The notes: a model not told the origin generated them from the letters alone. Positions 1 to 7,549 are shown, counted from the stretch's first letter. The stretch: 64,000 nucleotides of DNA from an uncultured Muribaculaceae bacterium (GCA_910579845.1 CAJTWL010000008.1:33373-97372); one strand, 5' to 3'. Numbers and translations are program-made.

Positions 1-114
1 GGGCGTGTCTTTTTGATTGTAGAGCAAGTACACATCATTCACTGCGGCGACATGAACTTGCAGGTCGGGGTTGTAAGCCTCCGTTATTTGGATGATGTTA
101 TAACTTTTCCTCAA
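1..114 (-). CDS. 5' end of a phage gene running out of the window
   Basis: On the minus strand an open frame begins at a TTG codon (112-114), inside the last codons of the replication initiator gene, and stays open to the window edge. It gives about 38 residues starting MRKSYNIIQITEAYNPD. No stop interrupts it and it continues the leftward early operon. The start is uncertain because there is no ATG in frame nearby. I do not recognise the product; only the N-terminus is visible. Confidence 0.4.
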   Translation of the reverse strand, partial: MRKSYNIIQITEAYNPDLQVHVAAVNDVYLLYNQKDTP

Positions 115-1075
115 CACCAGTGAGCGCTGGGAGATTTCCGGCGTCGTAGTCCTGCTGACACTTTGCGAGCGTACTGAGGATATCACACTTTTGACGAGCG
201 CTGTTAGCGGCATTTCGTTCTGATTGTGTTGTACCATACCCGACTGCTGTCGAGAGGATGGAAGCTGTTCCATGTTGTGCATTATACATTTTATTTGGTT
301 GGTTGTCATACTTGCCTTCAAGCACCTTGACCCAGTTTTGCGAATTGGTAAATATCCAGTCAAAATCTGCTTTCCAGCCTCTTTGATTATCGCCTCTCAT
401 AAAGAAGGAGGCTTCGCATTTATCGAACACCTCTTGCAAGGTTTCGTAGCTGTACTTCATTTCTTCAAAGCGAACTCTAATCTTCATCTTTCGCTTATCG
501 GTCAGTTTGAGAACCCTCGGCAACGACGGACATCGGTCGTGATAGAGCTTTACTATGAAATCACAATCGACCTCCGGCTTTTTCTTGGGCTTGCGTTCGG
601 GTTTGTCATCGGGGGCGACCATGCCGGGAAACAGGGTATCGCCGACAATAACGGCATCTTCAATCGGCGGCTCGTCATCGGTCTCAACTGGAGCTGTGGC
701 TGACTGTGGCTTAGTCTGTGGCTTTTCACTCGGTATAGATGGGGTTTGTGTGTCAGACTGTTCTTCAACGACATATCGGGAGAAGTTCAGAACAGAAATG
801 ACCGCTGTCCTGAACAATTCATTCGAGGTCGCTATCTTCTTATCATTGATCAGCCTCTTGATGCAAGTCTTATAGGTCTGCTCCTTGATTGCAAGCTCGG
901 AACATATCTCCCGGCGAGGGATGCAGACCATTCCACGCTCAATCAGAACTCCATCGACATAATACGGCTCATGGTCAGCCTTACATACGAAGTACATTAT
1001 AAGCTGAACCATTTCGGGAACATGAAACCACTTCCAATCAACGATGTTCCGAAAGAACTTGACACATGGATTCAT
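98..1075 (-). CDS. Phage replication initiator / replisome-organizer-like protein
   Basis: This 325-residue protein probably loads the replication machinery at the phage origin. The N-terminal ~100 residues look like a winged-helix DNA-binding domain (IPRREICSELAIKEQT, then a recognition helix). A low-complexity Pro/Thr/Glu/Lys linker covers about residues 105-170. The C-terminal part has the hallmark of phage O-like/DnaD-associated initiators in Bacteroidales phages, a fold ending in GWKADFDWIF and NWVKVLEGKYDN. It is the last complete gene of the leftward early operon, downstream of recombination and helicase genes, which suits a role in starting replication. Assignment is by motif and context; the exact partner (a DnaC-like loader) is not in view. 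Confidence 0.65.
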   Translation of the reverse strand: MNPCVKFFRNIVDWKWFHVPEMVQLIMYFVCKADHEPYYVDGVLIERGMVCIPRREICSELAIKEQTYKTCIKRLINDKKIATSNELFRTAVISVLNFSRYVVEEQSDTQTPSIPSEKPQTKPQSATAPVETDDEPPIEDAVIVGDTLFPGMVAPDDKPERKPKKKPEVDCDFIVKLYHDRCPSLPRVLKLTDKRKMKIRVRFEEMKYSYETLQEVFDKCEASFFMRGDNQRGWKADFDWIFTNSQNWVKVLEGKYDNQPNKMYNAQHGTASILSTAVGYGTTQSERNAANSARQKCDILSTLAKCQQDYDAGNLPALTGVEEKL

Positions 1076-1077
1076 AG

Positions 1078-1527
1078 CTAATCAGATAAATATTCATCAA
1101 CTATCTTTGAGAACTCATCCTTCGACCGACACACGACATACTTGTTGCCGTGCCTCGTTATTCCAGCTTCCCACTGCTTCTGCGATGCACGCTGATAGGT
1201 GCCGTCCTTTTTCATCTCTATATACAGAGCATGATACCCGTGCCTGCCGACAGCGAGGCAAAGGTCTGCGACACCACACACCAGTCCGGTCAGAACAAGA
1301 CCACGACCGTTGCGACCGCTTCGCTTGCCTTCGTTGGGAATGTGGTACAATACACCATCACTCCACAACTGGGGATGATGTTCCTTGAACCAGTCGATGC
1401 ACTCCTTCTGAATGTCAGCTTCTGACTTCTTGGCATGAGTAATCTGTTTATACTGCTCCTTCGTCAACGGTATGCCGCTGATGATAGAGTCAAGCACCAT
1501 CTTATCGTATTTACTGACTTTTCCCAT
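1078..1527 (-). CDS. VRR-NUC domain nuclease
   Basis: A 149-residue protein, taking the ATG at 1525-1527. It carries the VRR-NUC fold (PD-(D/E)XK superfamily): an N-terminal helix with KSEADIQKECIDWF, then PNEGKRS, the catalytic GVADLCLAV segment and IEMKKDGTYQRASQKQ. Asp in GVAD and Glu/Lys in IEMK match the metal-binding and catalytic positions. Stand-alone VRR-NUC proteins are common in phage replication modules and are thought to act as structure-specific or Holliday-junction nucleases. It sits 2 bases before the initiator gene and 2 bases after the HNH gene. The precise DNA substrate cannot be read from sequence. Confidence 0.8.
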   Translation of the reverse strand: MGKVSKYDKMVLDSIISGIPLTKEQYKQITHAKKSEADIQKECIDWFKEHHPQLWSDGVLYHIPNEGKRSGRNGRGLVLTGLVCGVADLCLAVGRHGYHALYIEMKKDGTYQRASQKQWEAGITRHGNKYVVCRSKDEFSKIVDEYLSD

Positions 1528-1529
1528 TG

Positions 1530-2063
1530 CTAAATGTATTTGAATACGAATCCACAAGAAGTCCGATACACTCCTTTAGCACATTTTATAATGCAGGTAG
1601 GATGTGCGCCTGTAACTTCTGAGGCTTCCTTTACAGATGAAAATTCTGCTATGAAGTTGCCATCTATATCAAATTGAGCAATCCTTTTCTTATGAGCATT
1701 TGCAACTCTTTCATTATGTGTACCGTAGTTATTATTGTATAATCTATCGCACCATTCAAGATTGCTGACATGATTGTTGGTCTTATCTTCATCTTTATGA
1801 TTGATAAATGGATAATTGTGCGGATTAGGAATGAACGCAGATGCGACTAACCTATGGACATAATAACCTTTAGGGTTTTTATATGTCCGCAGCACAACTT
1901 GTAAATATCCGCCTCTACCTACCTGTTGTTTTCGTATTGATGGTTTTCGAGTAATCACACCGTATTTATTATTCCGTTTACGCTGCAAGGATTTAACTCG
2001 GCCAAAATTACTGACCTCGTAAAGTTCTTCATATCCGTTTATTGGTTTCCAAATCTCTTCCAT
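1530..2063 (-). CDS. Free-standing HNH homing endonuclease (NUMOD4-type)
   Basis: A 177-residue protein from the ATG at 2061-2063. The N-terminus has the NUMOD4 signature (EEIWKPINGYEELYEVSNFG), followed by an HNH core with VHRLVASAF, FINHKDEDKTNN and NLEWC. The C-terminal part has a repeat of the type used as a sequence-specific DNA-binding helix (IAEFSSVKEASEVTGAH). Such genes are selfish: they cut a target site so that the gene is copied in by repair. It lies 2 bases from the helicase stop and 2 bases from the VRR-NUC start, and its DNA is visibly more A+T-rich than both flanks. Both points suggest later insertion into the early operon. Confidence 0.85.
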   Translation of the reverse strand: MEEIWKPINGYEELYEVSNFGRVKSLQRKRNNKYGVITRKPSIRKQQVGRGGYLQVVLRTYKNPKGYYVHRLVASAFIPNPHNYPFINHKDEDKTNNHVSNLEWCDRLYNNNYGTHNERVANAHKKRIAQFDIDGNFIAEFSSVKEASEVTGAHPTCIIKCAKGVYRTSCGFVFKYI

Positions 2064-2065
2064 AT

Positions 2066-3496
2066 TCAAAAGTAAACTTGAGTGAGCTGTTTCGTGGCTC
2101 CTTCGGCACAACCTGTGATGATGTATTCTCCGGGGTTTGGCTCAGTGAGGTGCAAGTCCTCGACTTTGCCGAACCGCTTTATGTTTCCACATAAATCAAC
2201 AAACCAAAGAGACTTCTTGGAAGGATGAGGACGGATACCACGACCGATTATCTGATAGTAGAGAGCCAGCGACATTGTGGGACGAGCCATTACCACCGTA
2301 TCAAGCTCCGGGTAGTCGAAACCAGTCGTCAGCACTCCTACATTGACAAGGACATCAATACATCCGAGCTTGAAATTTTCGAGGATTTCGTCTCGCTCCT
2401 TCTTCGGTGTGCTTCCGCTGACAAGGCTACATGAGGGCAACCGTTTGACCAGTGCCTCACATTCTTCAAGATACTTCGTGAATACCAGGATGCCACGCAT
2501 CGGCTGTCCGCTCTTGGGATGAAGGAGCCTTTGGACTATGCTCAACAGGTAATAACCGAAATTGGTCTGCTTGAACTCGCTGAACAATGACTTGTCATCA
2601 AAGTCCATTCCAGTGGAGTTGCGACGGAGCTTCGACTGATCTACTACTGAAAGGTCAAAATAATCAACCTTTGCGAGATAGCCTCGGCTTAATAGGGTGG
2701 AGATGTCAACCTGATACACTACGTCATGGAACACCCTCGGACGAGTGCGAGTGAGGAATTTCAGAATGCACTTATTCTCTTGGGCTATTGAGCCGTCGAG
2801 AAGATGATTCTCAAATTCAATATTCCGTTTCGTGTAATCCTTCTTCTCTTCAATGTATGCTGACAATTCTGGAGTAATTACAACTGGAGAGCGTACTGAA
2901 TTATCTTGAAACAATCCGGGAGAAGCCGATAATTTGGCATCTCTATCCATTTGTTTTATTTGCCTTTCAAAAGCATCATTAACTCGCGGTTCTCTCGGTC
3001 TAAACACTTGCTTGCCGTCTTTATCCAAATATTGTAAGGCAGCGGAGAGCCGATAAGGGGTGGCAGTCAGTCCGAGAATCTTCCGCTTTACCTTGTCGAA
3101 GAACTGCTTGTATTGTCCCTGACTGGCATTGACACAATGAGCTTCATCGACTATGATGTACTTGAAGTGGTCGAAATCGTCGATATGAGCCATGATGCTT
3201 CCGATGGTGGCGAAAGTAATCCGGCTTATCTTCTTGCTATTGAGTGAGGCTGAATAGATGGAGCAGTCTTCAACTCCGTAGCTTCTTAACTTGGCATAAT
3301 TCTGAGAGAGGATTTCCCGGCTGGGTTGCAACACCAGTAGCGGCGCCCCTAACCGAAAGGCTATATCGGCAATGACGAGCGACTTACCTGCGCCCGTAGG
3401 CAACACGAGCAATCCGTTCCTGTCATTCTTGGTCTGAAAGAAACTGGCTGCCGCATCGCTCGACTCTTGCTGATAATCTCTAAGTGTATAAATCAT
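2066..3496 (-). CDS. DEAD/DEAH-box superfamily 2 helicase with an internal insertion
   Basis: A 476-residue SF2 helicase of the phage/RecG-UvrB-like type. Visible motifs are the Q-like start LRDYQQ, Walker A LPTGAGKSL (residues 32-40), DEAH (117-120), TATPYRL (144-150), and in the second RecA domain GILVFTKY, VSGSTPKKERDE, VGVLTTGFDYP and QIIGRGIRPHP. It probably unwinds or remodels phage DNA during replication or recombination. About residues 151-243, between the TATPYR motif and the ILKFLTRTRPRVF segment, form an extra block of mostly charged helix that the core fold does not need. The gene overlaps its upstream neighbour by 4 bases, indicating translational coupling. Confidence 0.85.
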   Translation of the reverse strand: MIYTLRDYQQESSDAAASFFQTKNDRNGLLVLPTGAGKSLVIADIAFRLGAPLLVLQPSREILSQNYAKLRSYGVEDCSIYSASLNSKKISRITFATIGSIMAHIDDFDHFKYIIVDEAHCVNASQGQYKQFFDKVKRKILGLTATPYRLSAALQYLDKDGKQVFRPREPRVNDAFERQIKQMDRDAKLSASPGLFQDNSVRSPVVITPELSAYIEEKKDYTKRNIEFENHLLDGSIAQENKCILKFLTRTRPRVFHDVVYQVDISTLLSRGYLAKVDYFDLSVVDQSKLRRNSTGMDFDDKSLFSEFKQTNFGYYLLSIVQRLLHPKSGQPMRGILVFTKYLEECEALVKRLPSCSLVSGSTPKKERDEILENFKLGCIDVLVNVGVLTTGFDYPELDTVVMARPTMSLALYYQIIGRGIRPHPSKKSLWFVDLCGNIKRFGKVEDLHLTEPNPGEYIITGCAEGATKQLTQVYF

Positions 3497-3933
3497 AAAT
3501 ATCTCTGCGCTTTGGATATTTCTATTTCACATAGGCGCAATAACGCACCTTCTGCGGCTGTCGGTAGATATATCCCGGCTTCCTTTGAACTCCAGTCCCT
3601 AAAGCGGTCTATTGCTACCGACATTTCTTCGGTAGTGAGGTCAGCCGTTGATCTCAACTGGTAATGCTGTCTTCCAGTGAATCGGTCAACCCCTTCACTC
3701 ACTACGAATATGTCGGGGTTGACCAATTTCTTGAAATACTCCTCCTTGACGTATGAGCCACTTTCTCCATACTGGCATCCGAAATAATCGAATAGGCAGT
3801 GCAGATAGGCAGACTGTTTTAAAGACCTCTGCTTCTTGGTTTTCATTTCCACTACATCGCCTCTTTCGGCAAGCAGTTTTGCTCTCTCCAGGAAGTTGGC
3901 CTTATCTAACGGATTGGAGCAGTTGTAGAGCAT
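3493..3933 (-). CDS. NinB-like phage recombination protein
   Basis: A 146-residue protein with the look of the NinB/YbcN family: MKTKKQRSLKQSAYLHCLF, the Leu-Gln-Arg rich strand, and a C-terminal DRFRDWSSKEAGIYLP. NinB proteins bind ssDNA and help lambda-type annealing recombination. Its place directly after an ssDNA-binding protein gene, in an operon with an ERF annealing protein and an exonuclease, fits this. The similarity is moderate and the identification rests on the RSLKQSAYLH..F and SKEAGIYLP patterns plus context. Confidence 0.55.
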   Translation of the reverse strand: MLYNCSNPLDKANFLERAKLLAERGDVVEMKTKKQRSLKQSAYLHCLFDYFGCQYGESGSYVKEEYFKKLVNPDIFVVSEGVDRFTGRQHYQLRSTADLTTEEMSVAIDRFRDWSSKEAGIYLPTAAEGALLRLCEIEISKAQRYL

Positions 3934-3940
3934 ACCTTAC

Positions 3941-4417
3941 TTAGTCTGGGAAGGGATTGTTGAAGCCTTGCGGCTGTTGCGTATATTGGGGCTGCGCCTG
4001 AGCCTGCGGCATTGAATGAGCCTGCTGGGGATACTGAGGCTGTGCCTGAGCAGGTGCAACGGCCGGCTGTACCATGGGCTGTGAGGTTCGCTGACCATAC
4101 AACTCTATCTTGTAGGGGCGAGCTTCAGTGATGATGTCCGTCTCCCCGTTGGCGGTGGTGTACTTGCGCCCCTGAAGGTCGAAGGAGATGACCACCATCT
4201 GACCGACTTGGAAGCGGTCGAGGTCGCGGCATTTGTCGCCCATGAACGAGAGCTTGGGTGTATTCTCCCAGTCAGTTACAGGCTCGCCTGTGTTCGGGTC
4301 GAAACGACGGACGTTGATTACGATGTCGCGCTTTTGGAACGAGTTTCCACTGTTCTTAGCGACGAGGCTCTGTGTGGGTCCGATTGAAGCAATCTGCCCG
4401 ATGATTGTGTTTGCCAT
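3941..4417 (-). CDS. Phage ssDNA-binding protein, DUF3127-like OB fold
   Basis: A 158-residue protein. Residues 1-105 are a compact all-beta region resembling DUF3127 (QKRDIVINVRRF, LSFMGDKCRDLDRF, VGQMVVISFDLQGRKY), a family predicted to have an OB fold. The C-terminal third is a Gln/Pro/Ala-rich disordered tail ending NNPFPD, which mimics the acidic-hydrophobic tip by which SSB proteins recruit partners (bacterial SSB ends DIPF). It sits between NinB-like and nuclease genes in the recombination cluster, as expected for the phage SSB. It is not a standard Ssb-family protein; the role is inferred from fold, tail and neighbours. Confidence 0.7.
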   Translation of the reverse strand: MANTIIGQIASIGPTQSLVAKNSGNSFQKRDIVINVRRFDPNTGEPVTDWENTPKLSFMGDKCRDLDRFQVGQMVVISFDLQGRKYTTANGETDIITEARPYKIELYGQRTSQPMVQPAVAPAQAQPQYPQQAHSMPQAQAQPQYTQQPQGFNNPFPD

Positions 4418-4428
4418 TCTTCTTTCTT

Positions 4429-5040
4429 TTAATGGTTGGTGTATTGTGATGTTATTGACTTATCCCAGGCGATGAGGACTTTGAGGGCATCCAACGACTT
4501 GCGAGGAACCTCTATGATGTTGGGCTTACCGTACTGGGGTTTCGGAAGCCAAATTGCGAGCAGTCTCGGCACTTTCAGTCCGGGATTCTGACGCTCGAAC
4601 AGGTAGGCGTACATCGACAACTGCCACGACAGATATTCCATATCGAGCCGGGAGGTTGTCTTGATGTCGGCGAGGGTCAAATCATCAAAGATGATGTCTA
4701 TCGAGCTTGCGATGTAGCTTTCATCTGAAACGAGATACTCATTGGCGAGGGTCGTAAGTCCGAGGTCTGCCTTCATCTGCAAGTATGCCTGAACCGCCGG
4801 GGTCTGACTTTCGACACCGAGCGTATCAACAAGCTCTATCTGCTCATGGATGTTGTGACCATAGTCCGCTGCTTTGGCAAGGACTTCTTTGGAGATGCCA
4901 TTGTACTTATCGGCAAAGAGGGTGCGGTGCAGAAGGCTCGTAACTCCAGACAGGAATGAGCCAAGATAATTATAGGTGTGGTCCACCTCATTGAACACGA
5001 CAGCGGACTGCGCTAACTGAATCTTCTTGCTCTCACTCAT
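4429..5040 (-). CDS. PD-(D/E)XK phage exonuclease
   Basis: A 203-residue protein from the ATG at 5038-5040, which overlaps the ERF stop codon by 4 bases. The core motif is SSIDIIFDD followed by LADIKTTSRLD: the Asp of SID and the D-x-K of ADIK match the RecB/lambda-exonuclease metal site. HNIHEQIE upstream resembles motif I, and YLSWQLSMYAYLFE is the conserved Gln-Tyr helix after the active site. Paired with an ERF annealing protein it forms a two-component recombination unit: the nuclease resects the ends and the annealing protein pairs the strands. Confidence 0.8.
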   Translation of the reverse strand: MSESKKIQLAQSAVVFNEVDHTYNYLGSFLSGVTSLLHRTLFADKYNGISKEVLAKAADYGHNIHEQIELVDTLGVESQTPAVQAYLQMKADLGLTTLANEYLVSDESYIASSIDIIFDDLTLADIKTTSRLDMEYLSWQLSMYAYLFERQNPGLKVPRLLAIWLPKPQYGKPNIIEVPRKSLDALKVLIAWDKSITSQYTNH

Positions 5041-5699
5041 AAGCCAAGCTCCTTTCTTCTGCAAGACATACACTGTGTGAACATCGGGTTAGTCTGGAGG
5101 TCGGAGAAACTTTTCCAGACATTCATTAGCGAATCCTTATCGGTGGCGGCGACAATTTGGGACAGGGCTTCTTTCAGCACTCCGTCCTTCTGCGGATCTA
5201 ACGAATCTGCGATTTCGGCTATGGTCTTCGGGCGTGTCTCCGGGGGCGTTTGCGCATCGGGGTCTTTTTCCTCTGCGGTTGGGATGAGGAACATGTGCAG
5301 GAGCGCATACTTTAGGGCGGCACTCATAGCCTTGTTCATACCCTTGTCGCCGGAGTCCATTGCTTCGCCGACATTGGTGGTCGTAACCTCCGAGCCGTCG
5401 GCGGAAAGGAAGTGGAACCTGATTTTTGCTCGCGTGTAATAGAGGATGGAGGTGGTTCTGTTTCCGTTATAGGTTTTCTCCGTTACCTTTTCGGTAACAG
5501 TGTAGTCCAACACCTCATCGAGTACGAGGACACCGTGTTTGGCGAACAGGTCGTGGAGACCATTCATCACATTGTCGATGCCTCGGAACATGAAGTTCTG
5601 ACCGTTATTTTTCTCGGTCTTGGCGATGGCTTTGGTTTCCTGCATGATTGCGGCGAGGGCGCCGTAGATGGCAGGGACAACCGTCTTTTCTTCTGACAT
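5037..5699 (-). CDS. ERF-family ssDNA annealing recombinase
   Basis: A 220-residue member of the ERF superfamily (essential recombination function). Visible features are the N-terminal AIMQETKAIAKTEKNNGQ, the family core FMFRGIDNVMNGLHDLFAKHG, the beta strands ending in TTNVGEAMDSGDKG, and the strongly conserved helix NKAMSAALKYALLHMFLIP. A disordered linker (about 145-160) leads to a C-terminal helical region. ERF proteins anneal complementary ssDNA, circularise phage genomes and support RecA-independent recombination. The gene is translationally coupled to the downstream nuclease by an ATGA overlap. Confidence 0.9.
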   Translation of the reverse strand: MSEEKTVVPAIYGALAAIMQETKAIAKTEKNNGQNFMFRGIDNVMNGLHDLFAKHGVLVLDEVLDYTVTEKVTEKTYNGNRTTSILYYTRAKIRFHFLSADGSEVTTTNVGEAMDSGDKGMNKAMSAALKYALLHMFLIPTAEEKDPDAQTPPETRPKTIAEIADSLDPQKDGVLKEALSQIVAATDKDSLMNVWKSFSDLQTNPMFTQCMSCRRKELGL

Positions 5700-5792
5700 G
5701 GTTATAAAACTTTATTTGCATTTTTAGTAACTTTGATAAGGTTTGATAAGACTGGAGCATATACAGCCGAGGCTATTACCTTATCAATTATT

Positions 5793-6065
5793 TCAGCCTG
5801 AAACGACAAGTCCGGGGTCCAACTCATTGAGCCGAAAATCGGTTTTAACATTTTTTAGGATGTCGGCGAGATTGTACCTCCACATTGTGTTGGTGGCTCC
5901 GAATGGTTTGTCGTATCTTATTCGACCTTCGTCAACAAGTCGCTGTAATCTTTTTTCTCCCCTTACAAATTTCACAGCCTTCTTTTGAGAGACATACATT
6001 GTCTCGGCTATGATGAGAAGGGAACGATATTTCAACGCCAGGATGCTCTCTACTGTGGGAGGCAT
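5793..6065 (-). CDS. Small winged-helix / excisionase-like DNA-binding protein
   Basis: A 90-residue protein with a helix-turn-helix followed by a wing: YVSQKKAVKFVRGEKRLQRLVDEGRIRY, then WRYNLADIL. This is the layout of MerR-like excisionase or phage regulator domains. Its start overlaps the stop of the gene before it by one base, so both are co-translated as the first two genes of the leftward early operon. I cannot tell whether it is an excisionase, a Cro-like regulator or a replication accessory. Confidence 0.55.
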   Translation of the reverse strand: MPPTVESILALKYRSLLIIAETMYVSQKKAVKFVRGEKRLQRLVDEGRIRYDKPFGATNTMWRYNLADILKNVKTDFRLNELDPGLVVSG

Positions 6066-6352
6066 CAGGCGGTTCTGGTTACAATAACTTGATATTCGTG
6101 GTCATTTACTACTACATCGGCGTTCCAACCTTGCCGGGCATACATCCTGCACAAGCGGTTTTTCGTGGACTGTACCGATGTCAACTGCTCTATGGGGAAC
6201 TCAGCGGACTCCCCGACTTTGAGCGTTTTGAGAGTGGGAGCGATTGGTCTCGACGCAGGTACCTGAACACCGGGACCGAACTCCGGGAGGGTTGGCTTTC
6301 GCGGTGGGCGATAAGCCGTCTCTTGGGCCGTAGTGATGGTTTTGTCTTCCAT
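6065..6352 (-). CDS. First gene of the phage early operon, function unknown
   Basis: A 95-residue protein with a Pro-rich, probably disordered first half and a folded second half (LKVGESAEFPIEQL, NRLCRMYARQGWNADVVV, EYQVIVTRTA). The second half reads as alternating strands and one helix. It is the gene closest to the divergent immunity region, the place where phages keep early regulators or anti-repressors. I do not recognise a family with a defined function. Confidence 0.6.
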   Translation of the reverse strand: MEDKTITTAQETAYRPPRKPTLPEFGPGVQVPASRPIAPTLKTLKVGESAEFPIEQLTSVQSTKNRLCRMYARQGWNADVVVNDHEYQVIVTRTA

Positions 6353-6565
6353 TTCTTCGTTGGTCTTAAATCTCTATTTGCATATAAGCAGAACTTTGCT
6401 TATTTTTGTTGGTGGATGTTATATGTTATCCGAGTGTAAAGTTAATCATTTATGTTGGTTTGACAAAGCAGACCTTATCATTTATGAGTGATTTTAAGGA
6501 TTATTAACATTGACATCTCCCACAACTCTCTAAACCCGTTTGTTTTACAGAAAACGAGTAACGAT
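6353..6565. promoter_or_regulatory. Divergent control region between early operon and repressor
   Basis: This 213-base gap separates the leftward early operon from the rightward repressor gene, so it must hold both promoters and the operators. It contains an inverted repeat ATAAGCA-N6-TGCTTAT at 6384-6403, and a direct repeat (A/T)ATCATTTATG at 6444-6454 and 6477-6487, with starts 33 bases apart. The dyad is the best candidate repressor operator. No perfect Bacteroidota -7 box was found for either side. Confidence 0.5.
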
Positions 6566-7039
6566 ATGAACGAATCAGAAAAGGTCGAAAACAACGTCGA
6601 TGCCAAAGAGATACGAGACAAACTGCTGAAAGCATTGCATCTCGGTCCGGGCGAGCTTGCGACTGCCCTAGGCATAAACTATCAGCGCATCTATGACCTC
6701 GGTAGCGGTAGAACAAAAAAGTTCAATCCGGGGATGGTCAACATGATTGTCGCCAAATTTCCGCAGGTCAACGCCACCTTCTTATATACTGGCAAAGGTG
6801 AGCCATTGAAAGAGGGAGCGGCTGTTGCGTCTACATCTGACGTCTCCGAGATAATCTCCATGTCGAAACAGCTTATAGATATGATGGAGAAAATTACTGA
6901 AAGGTCAGAGATGCTTGACCAACGGGCACTACGCCTGGAAGTCAAGGAGCGAGAACTGAACGACAGGGAACGGCACCTCAACGAGAGAGAGCGAACTTTG
7001 TCTGAACGTGCCGCAGAACTTGCGGAACATTCCATATAA
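6566..7039 (+). CDS. Phage repressor with HTH and C-terminal coiled coil
   Basis: A 157-residue protein, using the ATG at 6566 instead of an upstream GTG at 6488, because the HTH domain starts soon after it. Residues ~12-65 form a CI/XRE-like helix-turn-helix (LGPGELATALGINYQRIYD), followed by the FLYTGKGEPL segment typical of Bacteroidales phage repressors. Residues ~85-157 are highly charged, with heptad-like spacing (LNDRERHLNERERTLSERA), predicted to be a coiled coil for oligomerisation. There is no S24 peptidase domain, so induction by RecA-stimulated self-cleavage is not expected. It faces the early operon across the operator region. Confidence 0.75.
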   Translation: MNESEKVENNVDAKEIRDKLLKALHLGPGELATALGINYQRIYDLGSGRTKKFNPGMVNMIVAKFPQVNATFLYTGKGEPLKEGAAVASTSDVSEIISMSKQLIDMMEKITERSEMLDQRALRLEVKERELNDRERHLNERERTLSERAAELAEHSI

Positions 7040-7044
7040 TATAT

Positions 7045-7326
7045 ATGTGGAACAACGAGGCTGAAATATGCTTCTCGAAATGCGATGGTCCTGACTACTG
7101 CAAATCATTCGACCATTGCAGAGGATGGGGATGCCGACTGTTACGATACGTCCCGGCGGTTCTCCCCCGAACCGAGATGGAGAAGGCGGAAGTCTTTTCC
7201 GAAGTCTATTCAAGAGCCGAACAACTTGGCGTCATTCACTGCAAAAATTTCAATCCATTGAGGATAGATGAGGTGCTTGATGACAATGACCAACTACGGC
7301 TCATATTAGGTTCTGGAGACGCATAG
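7045..7326 (+). CDS. Cys-rich small phage protein, unknown function
   Basis: A 93-residue protein 5 bases downstream of the repressor. Five cysteines and two histidines cluster in the first 35 residues (CFSKC, YCKSFDHC, GWGC), the look of a zinc-binding knuckle; the rest is helical and acidic, ending LRLILGSGDA. Co-transcription with the repressor puts it in the lysogenic transcript, so superinfection exclusion or another lysogenic function is possible, but nothing in the sequence proves it. Confidence 0.55.
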   Translation: MWNNEAEICFSKCDGPDYCKSFDHCRGWGCRLLRYVPAVLPRTEMEKAEVFSEVYSRAEQLGVIHCKNFNPLRIDEVLDDNDQLRLILGSGDA

Positions 7327-7445
7327 TGTGGCTCTTTTGTTGTCCGTTTTTAATTCTTAAACGTGTATAATCCTGATAATCACCAGTCTGCAAACATTTA
7401 TGGGCGGCATGATGTAATCGCACATCTCCCTAAAATAGGAATTTT

Positions 7446-7485
7446 AGACTGTGACTATAGTTGACACTATGTCACAGTCTTTTTT
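7446..7485 (+). terminator. Intrinsic terminator after the phage rightward pair
   Basis: A 10-base stem AGACTGTGAC/GTCACAGTCT, extended by an inner ATAGT/ACTAT stem with loop TGAC, followed by six T. It ends transcription of the repressor and Cys-rich gene and marks the practical right limit of the prophage. Confidence 0.8.
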
Positions 7486-7520
7486 GTATATTCAGCCCAC
7501 CCGATTTTTATAATATAAAA

Positions 7521-7549
7521 AAGATCCTGAGATTCAATCTCGGGATCTT
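7521..7549 (-). terminator. Intrinsic terminator of egsA-glpT
   Basis: The hairpin AAGATCCTGAGATT/AATCTCGGGATCTT has one G-T pair. On the minus strand it is followed by a run of T (AAAAAA on the plus strand), so it terminates the leftward glpT transcript 35 bases past its stop codon. Confidence 0.8.

Larger units (their letters stand above)
1..7490. mobile_element. Prophage end: early replication/recombination operon plus immunity region
   Basis: Twelve tightly packed phage-type genes occupy this stretch. Ten run leftward (annealing protein, nuclease, ssDNA-binding protein, helicase, nucleases, replication initiator) and two run rightward (repressor and a Cys-rich protein), separated by a divergent control region at 6353-6565. 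The phage genes look clearly richer in G+C than the host genes that begin at 7584. The right limit is placed after the terminator at 7446-7485, which closes the rightward pair. No integrase or attachment-site repeat is visible, so the exact boundary is inferred. The structural and lysis genes, and probably the integrase, must lie left of the window. Confidence 0.75.

Noticed and set aside
6929..7213. Reverse-strand frame across the phage repressor
   Set aside because: It is a shadow of the repressor and Cys-rich genes and has low-complexity, improbable composition.
1..7490. The left prophage as Mu-like
   Set aside because: ERF, exonuclease, SSB and initiator genes indicate a replicative lambdoid-style early region; no MuA/MuB-like genes are visible.
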